DNA of 64,000 nt from Letharia columbiana (taxonomy: Eukaryota > Ascomycota > Lecanoromycetes > Lecanorales > Parmeliaceae): positions 620,001 to 684,000 of the forward strand of contig NW_023501047.1 of the NCBI RefSeq assembly GCF_014066305.1, read 5' to 3'. Positions 22,007-34,479 of the stretch are shown here, one piece after another. A program made the translations under genes and the position numbers. How positions within the stretch are numbered: the first letter of the stretch is position 1; each line of letters opens with the position of its first letter. The notes under the pieces were generated by a model. It was given only the letters and a program-made list of their open reading frames with translations, was not told where the DNA came from and ran no database searches.

Positions 22007-25000
22007 CTTAATTCTTAAGCGCTTAAGTAAAAATAAAATATTTATTAAAAAAATTTTAAACTCTAATAAGAAAATAAAAGAAAAGAGTTAATCTATTAAG
22101 ATTATAATATTATTTTAATAACGCGATAGAATTAATTCTTACGCGTTATAAACGCGTTATTAATATATTATATAATAATATTAATACTATCTTCGAGAAT
22201 AATATCGCTTTTATAATATTAATTAATAGTAATCTATAGTAAATTAACGCGCTTAATATTAGTATTTTTATAGCGCTAGTTAATAGCCTCTATAGCGAAT
22301 AATATTAAATTTAAGAATTTATAATAAAATCTTAAAAATCTAATAAGTAAAAGAAGAGAGAAGAGTTTCTTTATAGATAATGTTATTTTTATAATATATT
22401 ACGTTTATAGCGAAGTAACGTAGTAATAATCTTTATTATAGAAATTCGAAGAAAGTAATTAATAGAGCGATACGTTCGCGATAACGTCTTTAATTATTAA
22501 TTAATAATAATAATAGAAATAATAATAATAGAAATAATAATAGTAGTTAGGCGATACGGCTCTATAGATAATAGCGAAATATTATCGCGTTACTACTATT
22601 TATATTATTAGATATTATTTATTAATAATAGCGCTATAATAGAGAATATAAAAATCTCTTTTAAATTATTTATTTTTATTCTTTATAACTTTTAACGCCT
22701 CTCTTATAAGTATTTACTTTAGCGCTATAATATTAATATTAATATTAATATAAATATAGTATATCTTATTATATTAGTAGTTTACTTCTCTTTATTATAA
22801 GTATCTTATTATTATTAATTATATTAATACGTAGACTAATAATTTTATAATATTCTTTTTTAATAATAATAATAACTTTAATAGTAAGTATATAATTATT
22901 CTATAGACGCGATTACTAATTCTTAATTATTTCTATTATTATCGCTTCGTATATATAATTACTAATAAATTCTAATATCTAATTTATTATATAGAATTTA
23001 CTTTTATTAAGATAATAATTTATATATTTAAGATAAGTCTCCCCTCTACGATAACTATAAGATCGAAAAACGCGATATTAATTACTATATTAAAATTCCT
23101 TTATATCTTTAAACGTAGATAAGAAAATTAATATAGCGCTATCGCCGCGCTAAATAATTTTAGAAGCTATTTTATTAACGAATTAAGCTTAATAAAAAGA
23201 TTATTTAATAATATAAATTATAGAAATATATAATAACGATAACTTCGATTATCTCTATTATAATTATAGATCTTTAAAATTAGCTTATAGCGATATATAA
23301 GTATATAAAGAAATTAAAGAAAATAAACGAGTTATTAAAGAAGAAGCTTAAAAGCTTTTATCGATATATAACGAATATCGATAAGTATTAACTCGAAGAC
23401 TATACTTTAATTATCTTTTTATTAAAAAATTAAATTAATAAATTTAACTCGATCTTTAATATTAAGATAATAGAGAATATTTAAATAACGATCTTTTTTT
23501 AGTAATAGCGCTAATATAAGATTCTTAGATAATTCTTTAATAATTACTCTAGATAAAAATATATTTATATTAATAGTATATACTTTAATATAATAAACTT
23601 TCTTTATAATAAAGTTTAATAGATAATTAAATAATATAATTATTTTATTAATTTATATCTTAATAATAATAAATATAGAGGAGTACGTATATAGTATAAA
23701 TATTATCTAGAAATATATCTAATCTAATCGATAATTATATCTTATTTTATTATCTTTACTTACTCGCTATTAATTTATATAATTAATTAAACTCTTTAAT
23801 AATAAGAGATTTATTATTTATTATTTAATACTTTTACTTATTACTCGCTTATTTATAGACTTAAATTAGCTCGCTAATATTAATAAATTTATTATCTAAT
23901 AATTATTAATTATACTCTTCGCCTTAATTAGTTTATTTAACTTTATATTAAACGTCTTTCTTATATTTAATCTTATTAATAATTTCTTTAATTTTTTAAA
24001 GCTTATTATTATTAATAAGATTAAGAGTTTATATAAAGACTTTCGCTATATTACTATAATCGCGAAGATAATAAAACTTAAATAACGATATATAAAAGAT
24101 ATTATAAATTCTATATATTAAGAATAGAAGTAAACGATATATTTATATCTCTATCTTATTTATAATTTAAAATAATTTTATAAATTTATAAGATAACTTC
24201 TTACTTAGACGTTTTTACTTTAGATTCTTAATCGCTAATATTATTAAATTATCTATCTTATAGCTTTAAGGCTAATATATTTTATTATAATATTTAAACT
24301 AAGTCGTAATAGTATTACGAAAATACTTTACTATCTTATCCCTTAATGCTTATAATTTCTTTATTTTATTATTTATAATAAATATCTTTCCCTCGACGAA
24401 GTCGTTCTCGATTTTCTAACGAATTTTAGAATAATATTTATATATTAGAAAGAACGATATCGTTTTAATAAAGAAATATTATTTATTTATATAAGCGAAC
24501 TCTATTATTAATAGTTATTTTATCTAAATATTTTACTTATTATTAATAAATATATATAAGAAATATTTTAATATCTAATTTTATCGCTTAGTTTATTTAT
24601 CGATTTGCGAGTAAAAGGCGATACTTAAGCGTTATTTAATTTTAAAATAAAAATAAATAGCGAATTAGAAGCTATTAATAAATATAGAGTCTCTATTACT
24701 AATAATATCATTTAATATACTATAGCGATATATTATTTTAAAATAAAATACTTTTATTAGCTAAGCGATATCGATTATAGTAGATATAGAAATATATTTT
24801 ATTATTTTTATAAATTAATTTATTATAACTAGAATAGTATTATAAATAATACTCTTATATTTACTCGCTAGTAAATCGATAATAAAGTTTATAGAAATTT
24901 TCTTTTATAGCTTAATAGCGATAAAAAGTAAGCTTAATTCGCTATATAGATAATATCGCGAAGCTTTAATTTACTAGTAAATATTATATATCTTAATATA

Positions 25001-26199
25001 ATCGATAATTTACTTTAGATTTTTATTTTAATAGTATTTACGAGTAAGTAGCTTATATATTTTTATAGCGCTAAAGTATTCTAATAACGAATTATTATAA
25101 TATTTACTAATAAGTTCTTTTCTTAAAGTCTTATTTCTAGAAATATAAAAGCGACTATTATATCTTAATAATCTCTTAAAATTTAAGATTTATATTTAAT
25201 TATATACGCGACGCTTAATCGCTAGCTTATTAATATTAATTTAAAAAGAGTTTATTTAATTATTATAAGCTTATAAATCTCGAATTAATATTTTTATTAA
25301 TCTTTAAAATACGTTATAAGTAATCTCTTATACGACTTTAGACTCTCTTTTAGAAATAATTATTTAAATATTAATAATACGAAATATAGGCGCTATAGCC
25401 GCTATAATCTTCTTATCTCTTTATAATTACTTATTATTAATTTAAAGTATAAGCTTATTTTATAATATTAATAAAAGTTTAATATTTAATAATAAAATTC
25501 TCTTATAATTAAAGCGTTATAATAATAAATTAATAGAGTTTAATTTATTTATTTAATAAAAAATCTTAAAATTATAAGTAACTAACTTTAGCGCTTAACG
25601 AGTTTATCTAAAATTTAATTTCTTCTACTTTATAAAGTCTTTAAGATTATTATAATTCGTTAGAATCTTAATATAAAATATACTATCTTTTAGATAATAA
25701 CGTTATTATTTTATAGATATTATAATAGCGAGTAGCTCTTAATTATAAATCTTATAATTTTACTTTATAGAAATTATTTTCTTAGATTAAAATATTATTA
25801 ATCGTTAGTAGTTATTTTTATTTAATTATAAAAGTATAACTCTTATATCGAAGTTAAAAGTATTAATTTTAAGATATAACTTTAAATTTAAATCGTAATA
25901 GCGTAGAAATAGCGCGGTTATAAAAGTGTTTTAAAGCTATTAAAATACTAGCTTAGCGTTATTTATTTACTCTAATAATCTAGATTTCTTATTATTCTTA
26001 CTTTCTTTAAATAAGTTAATAAATAACGCTATTATATTAAAATAGCTATAAATAAATTATTAATAGAAATTAATAAAGTCTAAAAAGACTTATATATTTT
26101 AATAACTTTTTAATTTTAGCTACTTTTTAATAATAGCGATATATTTTTAATCTATCGCGATATCTTCGATAGATATAATAAATCTTAAAAACTTAACTT

Positions 26200-26788
26200 A
26201 TTCGATATAGAATTAATACTTCTTTAGGCTAGCGTATAATTGAAACTAATATAAACGCTTAAGTACTTACTTAATATATCGCTAATACTTCGCTAAATTA
26301 GTACTATAAATTAGAATATTATCTAAATATACTATATATATTATATTTATTAAACTCGTAAGAGCTCTATTAATATACGCTTAAAAAGTTATTAATATAT
26401 TAGCGAGTTTAAAAGATATAATTAAATATTCGAAGTAGTCGTAGCGATTACGAAATACTATCTTTTACTTATTATCTTCTTTAATCTAAATTTAATAGTA
26501 GATATTCTTAAGGTCTAGCTTTATAAAGACTTTAATCTTATATAAATAATTTAAAGTCTTAATAATTAAAGATAGCGAATATCGATTTTTAATAGTTATC
26601 GCGTTTAAGCCTCGATAATTAATATAAAAACGAAGCCTCTTATTCTTTTTAAAAATAAAAAGAATTAATACTTCGGCTAAGGAAGTCGAATAACGAATTT
26701 AGTTTTTCTAAAGAGAGTTCTTTAGATAGCGTTATAGCTTCGTTAACTTCGTTTAAAATAGATTATATAAGAGACTATATAATAACTT
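26200..26788 (-). pseudogene. Gypsy reverse transcriptase remnant
   Basis: Minus-strand reading, frame kept but with many RIP-made stops. In order it shows ILFIFKKNKRLRF (usual ILFVPKKDGKLRF), YRGLNAITIKNRYSLSLI, KLDLKN, FRNRYDYFEYLIISF (usual FRTRYGHFEYLVMPF), AYINRAL, and the catalytic box as YLDN at 26,318-26,329 in place of YLDD. The differences are G-to-A and C-to-T changes as RIP would give. The last aspartate of the active site is lost and stops interrupt the frame, so it is inactive. The frame upstream is cut by the insertion at 26,789. Confidence 0.85.
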
Positions 26789-27356
26789 CATCTATAAATC
26801 TAAAAAGTGAATTTCTATACGATTTCCGCCGAGTTCGTATTATAAGTACGATTTAATACGATTTAGTCTATTAAGTAGACTTTATCTATATTTAATTCTT
26901 TTCGTTAATTCTATTAGTTTAGCAACTTTAAAAAAATTTAGTAACTTTAAAATTTTTGCGTAATATACTCTAATACACTCTAAGTACTATTCTATATATA
27001 TATGATATTAATATATATTATTATTAATATACGCATTATTATACGTTATATTAGAGTATTATTTACGCGATTAATTTTATTAAATTATCTAATTCTATAG
27101 TTAAATTTAAATTAGCGTTAATACTTATCGCCGTAGAATTTTACCGTCGTAACGTCGATTATTAGAACTTTTCTTTTTTTATGCGTATTACTACTAAATT
27201 AATAGAATTAACGAAAAAGATTAGAATAGTTACTAAACCGGCGGAATTTGAGCAGATTCTAATCAGATTTGCTGATTCGGCGGATTTTGTAATTTCCGCG
27301 ACAAACGCGCGATTAGCAATTTCAAATTTTGCAGAAACTTTTCAGATTTGCAGATG
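26789..27356 (+). mobile_element. 568 bp TIR element, same ends as the 27.6 kb element
   Basis: The left end reads CATCTATAAATCTAAAAAG and the right end CTTTTCAGATTTGCAGATG, i.e. inverted repeats, with TT on both sides as a 2 bp duplication. Sub-terminal sequence on the left (TCGTATTATAAGTACGATTT) and on the right (CGCGCGATTAGCAATTTCAA) matches the respective ends of the element at 31,473-59,065, in the same orientation. It is therefore an internal-deletion, non-autonomous member of that family. It interrupts the gypsy gene just upstream of its reverse transcriptase. The 63-codon plus-strand frame at 27,181-27,372 lies mostly in it and is not a gene. Its right half has little RIP. Confidence 0.85.
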
Positions 27357-27798
27357 TTCTTATCGCTTTTAATCTTAATAATATAATTCTTCTATTTAAG
27401 CGTAAATAAGATTTCTACTTTTTTATTAAAAAAAACGTCGTTAAACTCTAATAACTTCTAAGAGAGCTTTAGATTACGCCTATTTTTCGATTCGCTACGC
27501 GCTATCGCAACGTATATACGATTATAAATATATTTAACTTCTATTCGATAATTTAAATAAATTTAATTAATTCTTTAATCTATAATTTATTAGCGTTAAT
27601 TTTAAACTATTATTACTTCGTCGTTAAGTTTAATAATACTTATAATTAACTTAGCTCGAGTATATCTAATACGATATTAAAGTCTTTTTAATTAATAATA
27701 TAAAAGAGTATATTATATTTTTTATTTTAATCTTAATTATTTACTAATTAGTAATCTAGCTAATACGCGCTATAATAATATATACTTTAATTATTTAG

Positions 27799-27971
27799 TG
27801 TCAGGACCAGCATAGGTGCGATACCAGTATGGGTGAGGTAGAACTAGGATAATAAGGCTACCGAACTATGTAGGTGGGAAGGAGGCATGATATAGTAGGA
27901 GATGCCTCCGCCAAGGCCCGCTAGCCATAGGGCTGAGGGCTGAGTGGTGTGTCAAGGGTACGCTCGTAACA
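27799..27971 (-). repeat. 3' LTR of the TRIM-like element
   Basis: 173 bp, apparently identical to 29,076-29,248. TG...CA ends in both orientations. Confidence 0.9.
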
Positions 27972-28479
27972 CTACCCCCCCCTCTCAAATAGCCATGGCC
28001 CCCATGGCTGGTAGACCGGAGATGCACGCCCATTGCTTGCCTTGTGTCTCCAAACATCCATAGTCCCTGTAGGCCTTGACTGGAGAAGATTTGCCGAGGT
28101 GTAGTGGTATTGCCGGGCCGCATGCTGGTCTTGACTGTGCCATGCCTGCCATGTTACCCTGCAGAGATCCCGGAGATGTAGTCCACATCTTGCCTGCGTG
28201 CCAGCAAGATTCTCCGAGTTCTTCTCCTTGCCCAGTCTTCTTGCCATAGTCCTTCTTGCCATAGTCCTTCGGTAGAATTGAAGAAAATCCAACGCATGCA
28301 TTCACCTCCAACACCTTTTGGCAGCCTGGCCTGGGAGCTTCACTGTAGATTTGCCCTGTGTCTCCCATGCTCTTGCCATCAAGTCCATCCTCCATTCCAT
28401 CCTTTGTCTCAACTGATTTGCCGATTCGTAGGTTTGGTAGGGAGGTAGGGAAAGAATCGAATGTGTTGAATGCCATTTG

Positions 28480-28660
28480 GTAGCAGGCTTCACTATGTGT
28501 GTTGTCGACATGCTCAGTGAAGAGGTCGAATCGTAGTCGTTTTGCCGGGTCTGTTCCCGTCGCCATTGTAGCAGGCTCACTATGAGTGTGTTGTCGACAT
28601 GCTCAGTGAAGAGGTCGTACGTTTGCTGCCATTGTAGCAGGCTCACTGTGAGTGTGGGGG
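28480..28660 (-). repeat. Three partial tandem repeats inside the TRIM-like element
   Basis: GTAGCAGGCTCACTATGAG or a close variant begins at 28,480, 28,568 and 28,634. The first two are followed by GTTGTCGACATGCTCAGTGA and GAGGTCG. Spacing is 88 and 66 bp, so the units vary in length. Confidence 0.8.
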
Positions 28661-29075
28661 TGTTTGTTTGTTATGTAGGTCGTCGTATGTAAGGTAGGGC
28701 TGGCCGGAGGGAGGTATCTTGGTATTGATGTAGGTGGATTTGAAGAATTCATGATGTGTTGAATGTAGGTAAGAACGGAGCGGAGAAGGATTTCTTGTAT
28801 TCGATGTAGGGGACTCGTTTTTTGATGGATTGGGCTACCGTTGATGGTGTAGGTTGTTTGATGTAGGTTCTTTCGAATGATGTAGGTGGTTTGTGATTTG
28901 TATGTGTGGTGGGGCTTCTGTATGGTAGAAATACCCAGCGTTTTCTTTATCAGGCTCGGTCGCTTGCTCCGAGCAGAAAGTGAAATATTTGGTAGCTGTT
29001 TAGTCACTCTGCTATCCTCGAGTGTGTCCGTTTAAGTTTCTCTTCGCCGGGGGGTATGAAGGAGCCTTATTATAA

Positions 29076-29248
29076 TGTCAGGACCAGCATAGGTGCGATA
29101 CCAGTATGGGTGAGGTAGAACTAGGATAATAAGGCTACCGAACTATGTAGGTGGGAAGGAGGCATGATATAGTAGGAGATGCCTCCGCCAAGGCCCGCTA
29201 GCCATAGGGCTGAGGGCTGAGTGGTGTGTCAAGGGTACGCTCGTAACA
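29076..29248 (-). repeat. 5' LTR of the TRIM-like element
   Basis: 173 bp, apparently identical to 27,799-27,971. Confidence 0.9.
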
Positions 29249-30603
29249 ATTTAGCACTTTCGATTACGATAAGATAACGTTATAAAATTTTAAATTCTAT
29301 TAAATTATAAACTTTTACGAAATTAAATTAATATACGCTTTAGTATTAAGTAGAGTAATAAATTATCTCTATTTATTTTAAAGCTTTATTTATTTCTTTA
29401 TAAGAATAGAAGAAATTATCTCTATTAATTATTATTCTTATCTCGCTTTTAAGACGATTATAAGATCGAATCTTTTTTTATTAATACTACGTCGATATAG
29501 GCTATAGATAATTTATCGAGATCTAAATACTTAGATATTTAATAATTCTATTTTTTATAATAAAAATAATTATTCTTCTTATAATTAGAATTAAAGGATT
29601 TAACTTTACACTTTACGTTATCGTCTTAAATATATATTATATAAATACCGCCGTTTAAAGCTAATTTAGATTTCGAAATTCGATTCTTTAAAGACTTATT
29701 CTTAGCGAACCCCTTTAAAAACTTCGAATAAAAACTATTATCGAAGTATACGTTTTAAAATCTTTTTCTATATAATAGTTTAGATAAGAATTTCTTCTCG
29801 TTATTTCGATATACTATTAATACTTAGAATCTTATTTTTAAGCTCTAATTTAAATTTAGTTAAGAAGAAATTAATCTAATATTTTTTAGAAAATAATATT
29901 ATATAGGCCTCTAGCTTCTTTAAATAAATCTTAAAAATAGATATCTTCTAATTGAAGCGTTATTTAATCTTCTTCTACTTTTTATATATAAGAAGATAGC
30001 GATTTACTAGATCTATTATTAAATTAAATAGAAACTACTTAAAGAATTTGAAAGTTATACTCTTTAGGCTATAGACTTAATAATATTTATATTATTAGAT
30101 ATTAAGATTATCTTCTAAGAATTATATATAATAAATAATTCTTAATTAGTTAATAATAAAATACTTAAAATTTATAAGAAACTTAATTTCGACTTCGCGG
30201 AACTAGCGTAGATACTCTCTCTTATTAATACTCTTATAAGAATATATTCTTTTAAAGCGAAGTATTTTTATTTTAATTAATATATTTATTAAAGACGCGA
30301 TAATAATTAGTATAAATAAGTCTTTATTAATTATAAATAATAAGCTAGCGTTATAAAGCTCGCGATTATAGATCTCTAACGTAGCTAATTTATATTCTTA
30401 TTTTAAATAATAATTTTCGACTTTAATAATTATAAGATACTATTTTATAGTAAGATCTTTTACTAATAAGAAATTCTTAAACTTATTATTAGCGCTATAG
30501 CGACTCTCGATATTATCTTTATTTTTTACTATATAATTTAGAGATAAACTCGATATTATAATAATAATAGGCCTTTTTCTTTAAAAGATAGAGAGATTAG
30601 AAT

Positions 30604-30641
30604 TATAAAAGCGTAGTCTATTAACGATTAATTAGCGGATA
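30604..30641 (-). repeat. 5' LTR of the gypsy element, first fragment
   Basis: 38 bp matching the first 38 bp of the LTR at 21,682-21,719 (both end TAGCGGATA). The LTR is then interrupted by the reversed R1 copy and resumes at 60,484. Confidence 0.75.
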
Positions 30642-31472
30642 TTAGTATATATAAAAGAATAAGATAGAGCTAAGCTTGAAAACCTTAAATTTATATATAT
30701 AGCCAATTATTAATTCGAGGTTATTACGCCTTTTAGCTAGACTAACTAAGTTAGCTCGCTAGCTCTCTCGAGCTTTCTTATTAAAAATTTATATATAGAA
30801 GTTTTATACTCTAAAATAACTAGCTTTCTACGAATGCTATTTCTTTATAATTTCGTAAATTATAGAACTCGATATACGCTTTCTAACGTTATAAAAATAA
30901 TAAAGTTTAGCCTACTATTAGTGAATTAAATAAATATTTAAATATAATAGTTATAATAGTTATATTAGACGCGTTCGAGATCGAATAATAATTCTTCTAT
31001 CTATTTATTATTCTTTTATTATTTTATTAATTCTATCAATTTTATTAATTCTACTAATTCCACTAATATAAATATAATCGTCTTCGGTACTCCTCGTCTA
31101 ATTAGAGCCTCTTACTAACGCCCTTAGGCTATTCCTCGACGAATTCGCTACTACTAGTAATCGAGGCCGTAAGCGAGCTTAATAGCTATCTATTACTGCT
31201 TATAAACGCGTTGAAAAGTTCTTAAAAAGAGCCCGAACGGATACGTCCTCCTTTATATACTTCTTTTAAGTTAGCGATAGATAAGTTAAACTAATATTTA
31301 AATATTATAGTTATATTAAACGCGTTCGAACGTTATATACTCTCTACGATTTCATATTAAATTATTACTTAGTAAGCGGAGAATATTACTATAATTTAAT
31401 CTATTATTCTTACTATATTAAGAAGTAAGAGAAGAAACTATAATAGATAAATACGGAGAATACTACGAAGAA
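30642..31472 (-). repeat. R1 repeat, reversed copy, first part (split by the 27.6 kb element)
   Basis: Starts with the reversed R1 tail (TTAGTATATATAAAAGAATA) and runs to TACTACGAAGAA. In other R1 copies this is continued by ACTAAGCGG. Here the continuation is at 59,066. Together with 59,066-60,481 it makes a complete R1 of about 2.25 kb inserted at a TA-rich spot in the gypsy 5' LTR. Confidence 0.8.
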
Positions 31473-31493
31473 CATCTGCAAATCTAAAAAGTT
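31473..31493 (+). repeat. Left terminal inverted repeat of the 27.6 kb element
   Basis: CATCTGCAAATCTAAAAAG followed by TT. After this the left and right ends diverge, so the inverted repeat is about 21 bp. Confidence 0.85.
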
Positions 31494-31699
31494 CCTTTCC
31501 GCACAATTTTCGCCGGGTCCGTATTATAAATACGATTTAGTACGATTTAGTCTATTAAGTAGACTTTATCTATATCTAACTCTTTTCGCTAATTTAATAA
31601 TTAAATATAATAAACTTCGTATTTAATAAGTTAAGATAGTATTTATTTAAGTTAATTAGATTTTAAAGTAATTATAAGCTATTAATTTAATAGTATATA

Positions 31700-32000
31700 T
31701 CTAAAAATTCGAGGGACTATATATAAGATAGATTTTTTAGATTATTCGAGTTAAATAATATTATTAATAATAATAATATCTATTAAAAGTTTAATTCGAC
31801 TAATTAAATATATATTAAAAAGATTTTCGAGACTATTTAAGTTAGATAGTATTATTAATTATAATAATATTTATAAAAATTCTAGATTAGCTAGTCTCGC
31901 TAGTAATATTAATATTTATAACGTATTCGAATTAAACGATATCGTCGATTATAATAATGTCTCTAGAGTATTTAATTCGAACTAAACTCGATATTCTTAA
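31700..32000. repeat. Imperfect ~80-110 bp repeats near the left end of the 27.6 kb element
   Basis: Phrases such as TATTCGAGTTAAATAATATT, TATTTAAGTTAGATAGTATT and TATTCGAATTAAACGATATC recur with similar AT-rich filler between them. The units are diverged and the period is irregular. Confidence 0.45.
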
Positions 32001-33896
32001 ATATCTAATAAAAATTATCGATTTAAGATTTACCGCGATATCTTATCGTAATATTAATAATATTTATAATTTCTAAGATATAAATTCTTAAATAATTAGA
32101 ATTTTAAGCGCTATAGCGATATTTAATCCTTTATTAATTCTTATTTAATTCGCTTAATAAATAAAGAGACTAATTCTCTCTATTCTATTTACTACGCTAT
32201 ATATTCTTTATATTTTTCCTCCCTATCTAGTATAATTTTATTAATCTATAAATACTTATCTTCTTTATAAGTCGTCTCTTTCTTTATTCGCTATAGTAAA
32301 GTTATAGATAATATATTAAAGTTTAATCTTTTTTATCTATCCTCTCTACTCACTAAGATATAAAATATTTATACTTCGAGCTTAGAGAGATCTAAGTTCT
32401 AATTATTATTTATTAAATTAATTCCTTTCTATTTAGTTATTTTATATATCGATTATTTCTTAATAGCTCGCGAGATTCTCTTATCATCTTTAAATAAGCT
32501 TAAATTTAATCTCTTAAATAATTTAGTATTAGCGAACCTTAATATAACTTTTCTTAAGGCGCTTACGAAGCTTAATTCCTTAATAATATTATTTAACAAA
32601 TTCTTATATAAGTTATTTAATTTAGAGAGTTTTTATATCTTTCTTATTAATCTAAAATATATCTTTAGAATACACTATCGTAATATATAGTATACGATAA
32701 ACTTTTTCTATTATTTTATATCTCTCTAGAACTTCTTAATATACTTATATATTTCTAAAAAGTATTCTAATTATATAAGTAGTGAAATAATAATAAAGAG
32801 TTTATCTTCGACTTTCTTACTATCTCATCTTTTAATATAAAAATATTTAGAATTATAATTCTTTAGATTATAATAAAGAGCGGTTATTATAAGAATTATA
32901 GTATTATCGAATAAGAATAATTAAAAATACTTACTTCTTTATCTAAATTCGAGAAATACTCTCTTATTATAGAAGAAAATTTTATATAATAATATAACTA
33001 TTAATTAGAATAAGAAGTATTTCTTATTATAAAGACTATTAGCTAAAAAAGCTAATTAATCTAAATTTTATAAAATATACTATATTCTATCTATTTTATA
33101 AATCTTAATATATAAATTAAAGATCGACTAATAAATCGCTAATTATCGCCTTTAGATCTTTAAGCGATAACGTTATATAAACCTTAAGATAAGATTAAAC
33201 GATATCTCGAATTTTCTTTATTAAAATTAAATAAAAATTATCTATATAGTCGAAAAGCTATATTCTTATTAAAAAGAGCTCGAAGTATTAATAATAATAA
33301 TTAGTTAAGAGTATTAATATCTTTCTTATCTTAAAACTTATAGATTAATTATTAATACTTTGTATAAATCGAGTATTCTTATAGAGTTATTATCTCTAAT
33401 CTCTTTATATTTTAATTATTACTTAACTAAGCGCGTTAATATAATATTTCGACTAGAAATTTAACTCTTAAAGATTTAGATATTTAAGATCTTCATTAAT
33501 TATAATTATTATAAGTAAGATAATTCTTATCGCCTCGAATATATTAAGATACTCTTTCTTAATATTATAATCGCGTTTTTCTTATTATATTAAATTATTT
33601 TAAAACGCGATCTAACGATTATCTTTATTTAAATTATCTTATAAAATATAATCTATATATCTTTCTTTATTCTAATCTATTAATAATATATAATTTAATA
33701 TTATTAAAAATATTAATAAAGCTTTAAATTTCTTTATTTTATTTAATAGATATATCGATAAAGAATTTAAACGAGTTATATATTAATAACGCGACTTCGA
33801 TATAATAGCGTCTAATAACTCTATTTAGCGTAATACTTTTTAATATTAAATTATCTATAGCGATTTAATTATTATTTTATTATATTTAGAATTACT
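32001..33896. other. Interior of the 27.6 kb element, nothing recognised
   Basis: RIP-mutated sequence with scattered CG but hardly any CA or TG. It has the texture of a former coding region, but no protein family could be read. Confidence 0.35.
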
Positions 33897-34107
33897 AGCC
33901 GGAAAGATATAATATAATATAAGATATTGACCTACTATATTATACTCTAATATAGTATAAGTTATTAAGATTTATAGAATTCCATACCTGATATAATATG
34001 AGATCTTGGCGATATATACTACGATATAGTATATCTGTGAGATCATATCATGATATGATATATGTATGAGATATTTCGATTAGAATTTCTATATTTAGAA
34101 GTAGCTA
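33897..34107 (+). repeat. ~210 bp palindrome-rich repeat, weak RIP, left member of an inverted pair
   Basis: Begins AGCCGGAAAGATATAATAT and contains near-palindromes such as ATATCATGATATGATAT. It ends near AATTTCTATATTT. The reverse complement of 45,862-46,077 matches it from end to end. The 72-codon frame that starts at 34,062 is not considered a gene. Confidence 0.65.
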
Positions 34108-34479
34108 TTCTAATTATTATTCTAATTAATAATTACGCTAAATTAATAAGATATAAAATTAAATGCGATTATATTTTATTGCTCTATATATATGAAAGAA
34201 AGCGAGCTATATCTACTAATAATAAGAAAAGCTTATCTTCCCCTAATGTCAGCCGCGCGAAATCCGCCGACACTTTATAATCAAAGCCGTCGACGATAAT
34301 TTTATACGCCTATTACGCATTTTCGATATCGCTATTTAATATAAAATTATATATATTATAGTTATAGCCTTTTTATTAAATTGTTAATTTAGAAAAATTA
34401 ATATATTTCTTAATATCCTCTCGAAAATATCGTAGCTTAATATAATAAGCTATATTTCTCTAAGCTATCTTCTCGCGAT

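Larger units (their letters stand above)
27799..29248 (-). mobile_element. Young non-autonomous LTR element (TRIM-like), free of RIP
   Basis: Two direct 173 bp repeats (27,799-27,971 and 29,076-29,248) that appear identical start TGTCAGG and end GTAACA in plus orientation. They are flanked by the 6 bp duplication ATTTAG (27,793-27,798 and 29,249-29,254). The orientation is minus: next to the 3' LTR there is a polypurine tract, GAGGGGGGGGGTAG when read on the minus strand. The 1.1 kb interior has no reverse transcriptase or integrase. It has open frames of 193 codons (28,566-27,985) and 134 codons (29,007-28,603) on the minus strand without recognised homology. CA and TG are at normal levels, unlike the gypsy sequence on both sides, so it inserted after RIP had acted there or escaped RIP. 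Confidence 0.9.
21682..30641 (-). mobile_element. Ty3/gypsy LTR retrotransposon, RIP-killed, main part
   Basis: Minus-strand element bounded by a 3' LTR at 21,682-21,986 and the start of the 5' LTR at 30,604-30,641. The rest of the 5' LTR is displaced to 60,484-60,749 by a later insertion. The LTR pieces sum to about 304 and 305 bp. Subtracting the nested elements at 26,789-27,356 and 27,799-29,248 leaves about 7.2 kb, a normal full-length gypsy size. LTR ends read TATTAG...CTTATA, the RIP product of TGTTAG...CTTACA. Reverse transcriptase motifs are readable at 26.28-26.70 kb. Gag and protease should lie in 29.25-30.60 kb, and RNase H, integrase and any chromodomain in 22.0-26.2 kb, but these were not recognised individually. 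Confidence 0.85.

Noticed and set aside
34062..34280. 72-codon plus-strand frame
   Set aside because: Starts in the palindrome-rich repeat and runs into RIP-type sequence of biased composition.
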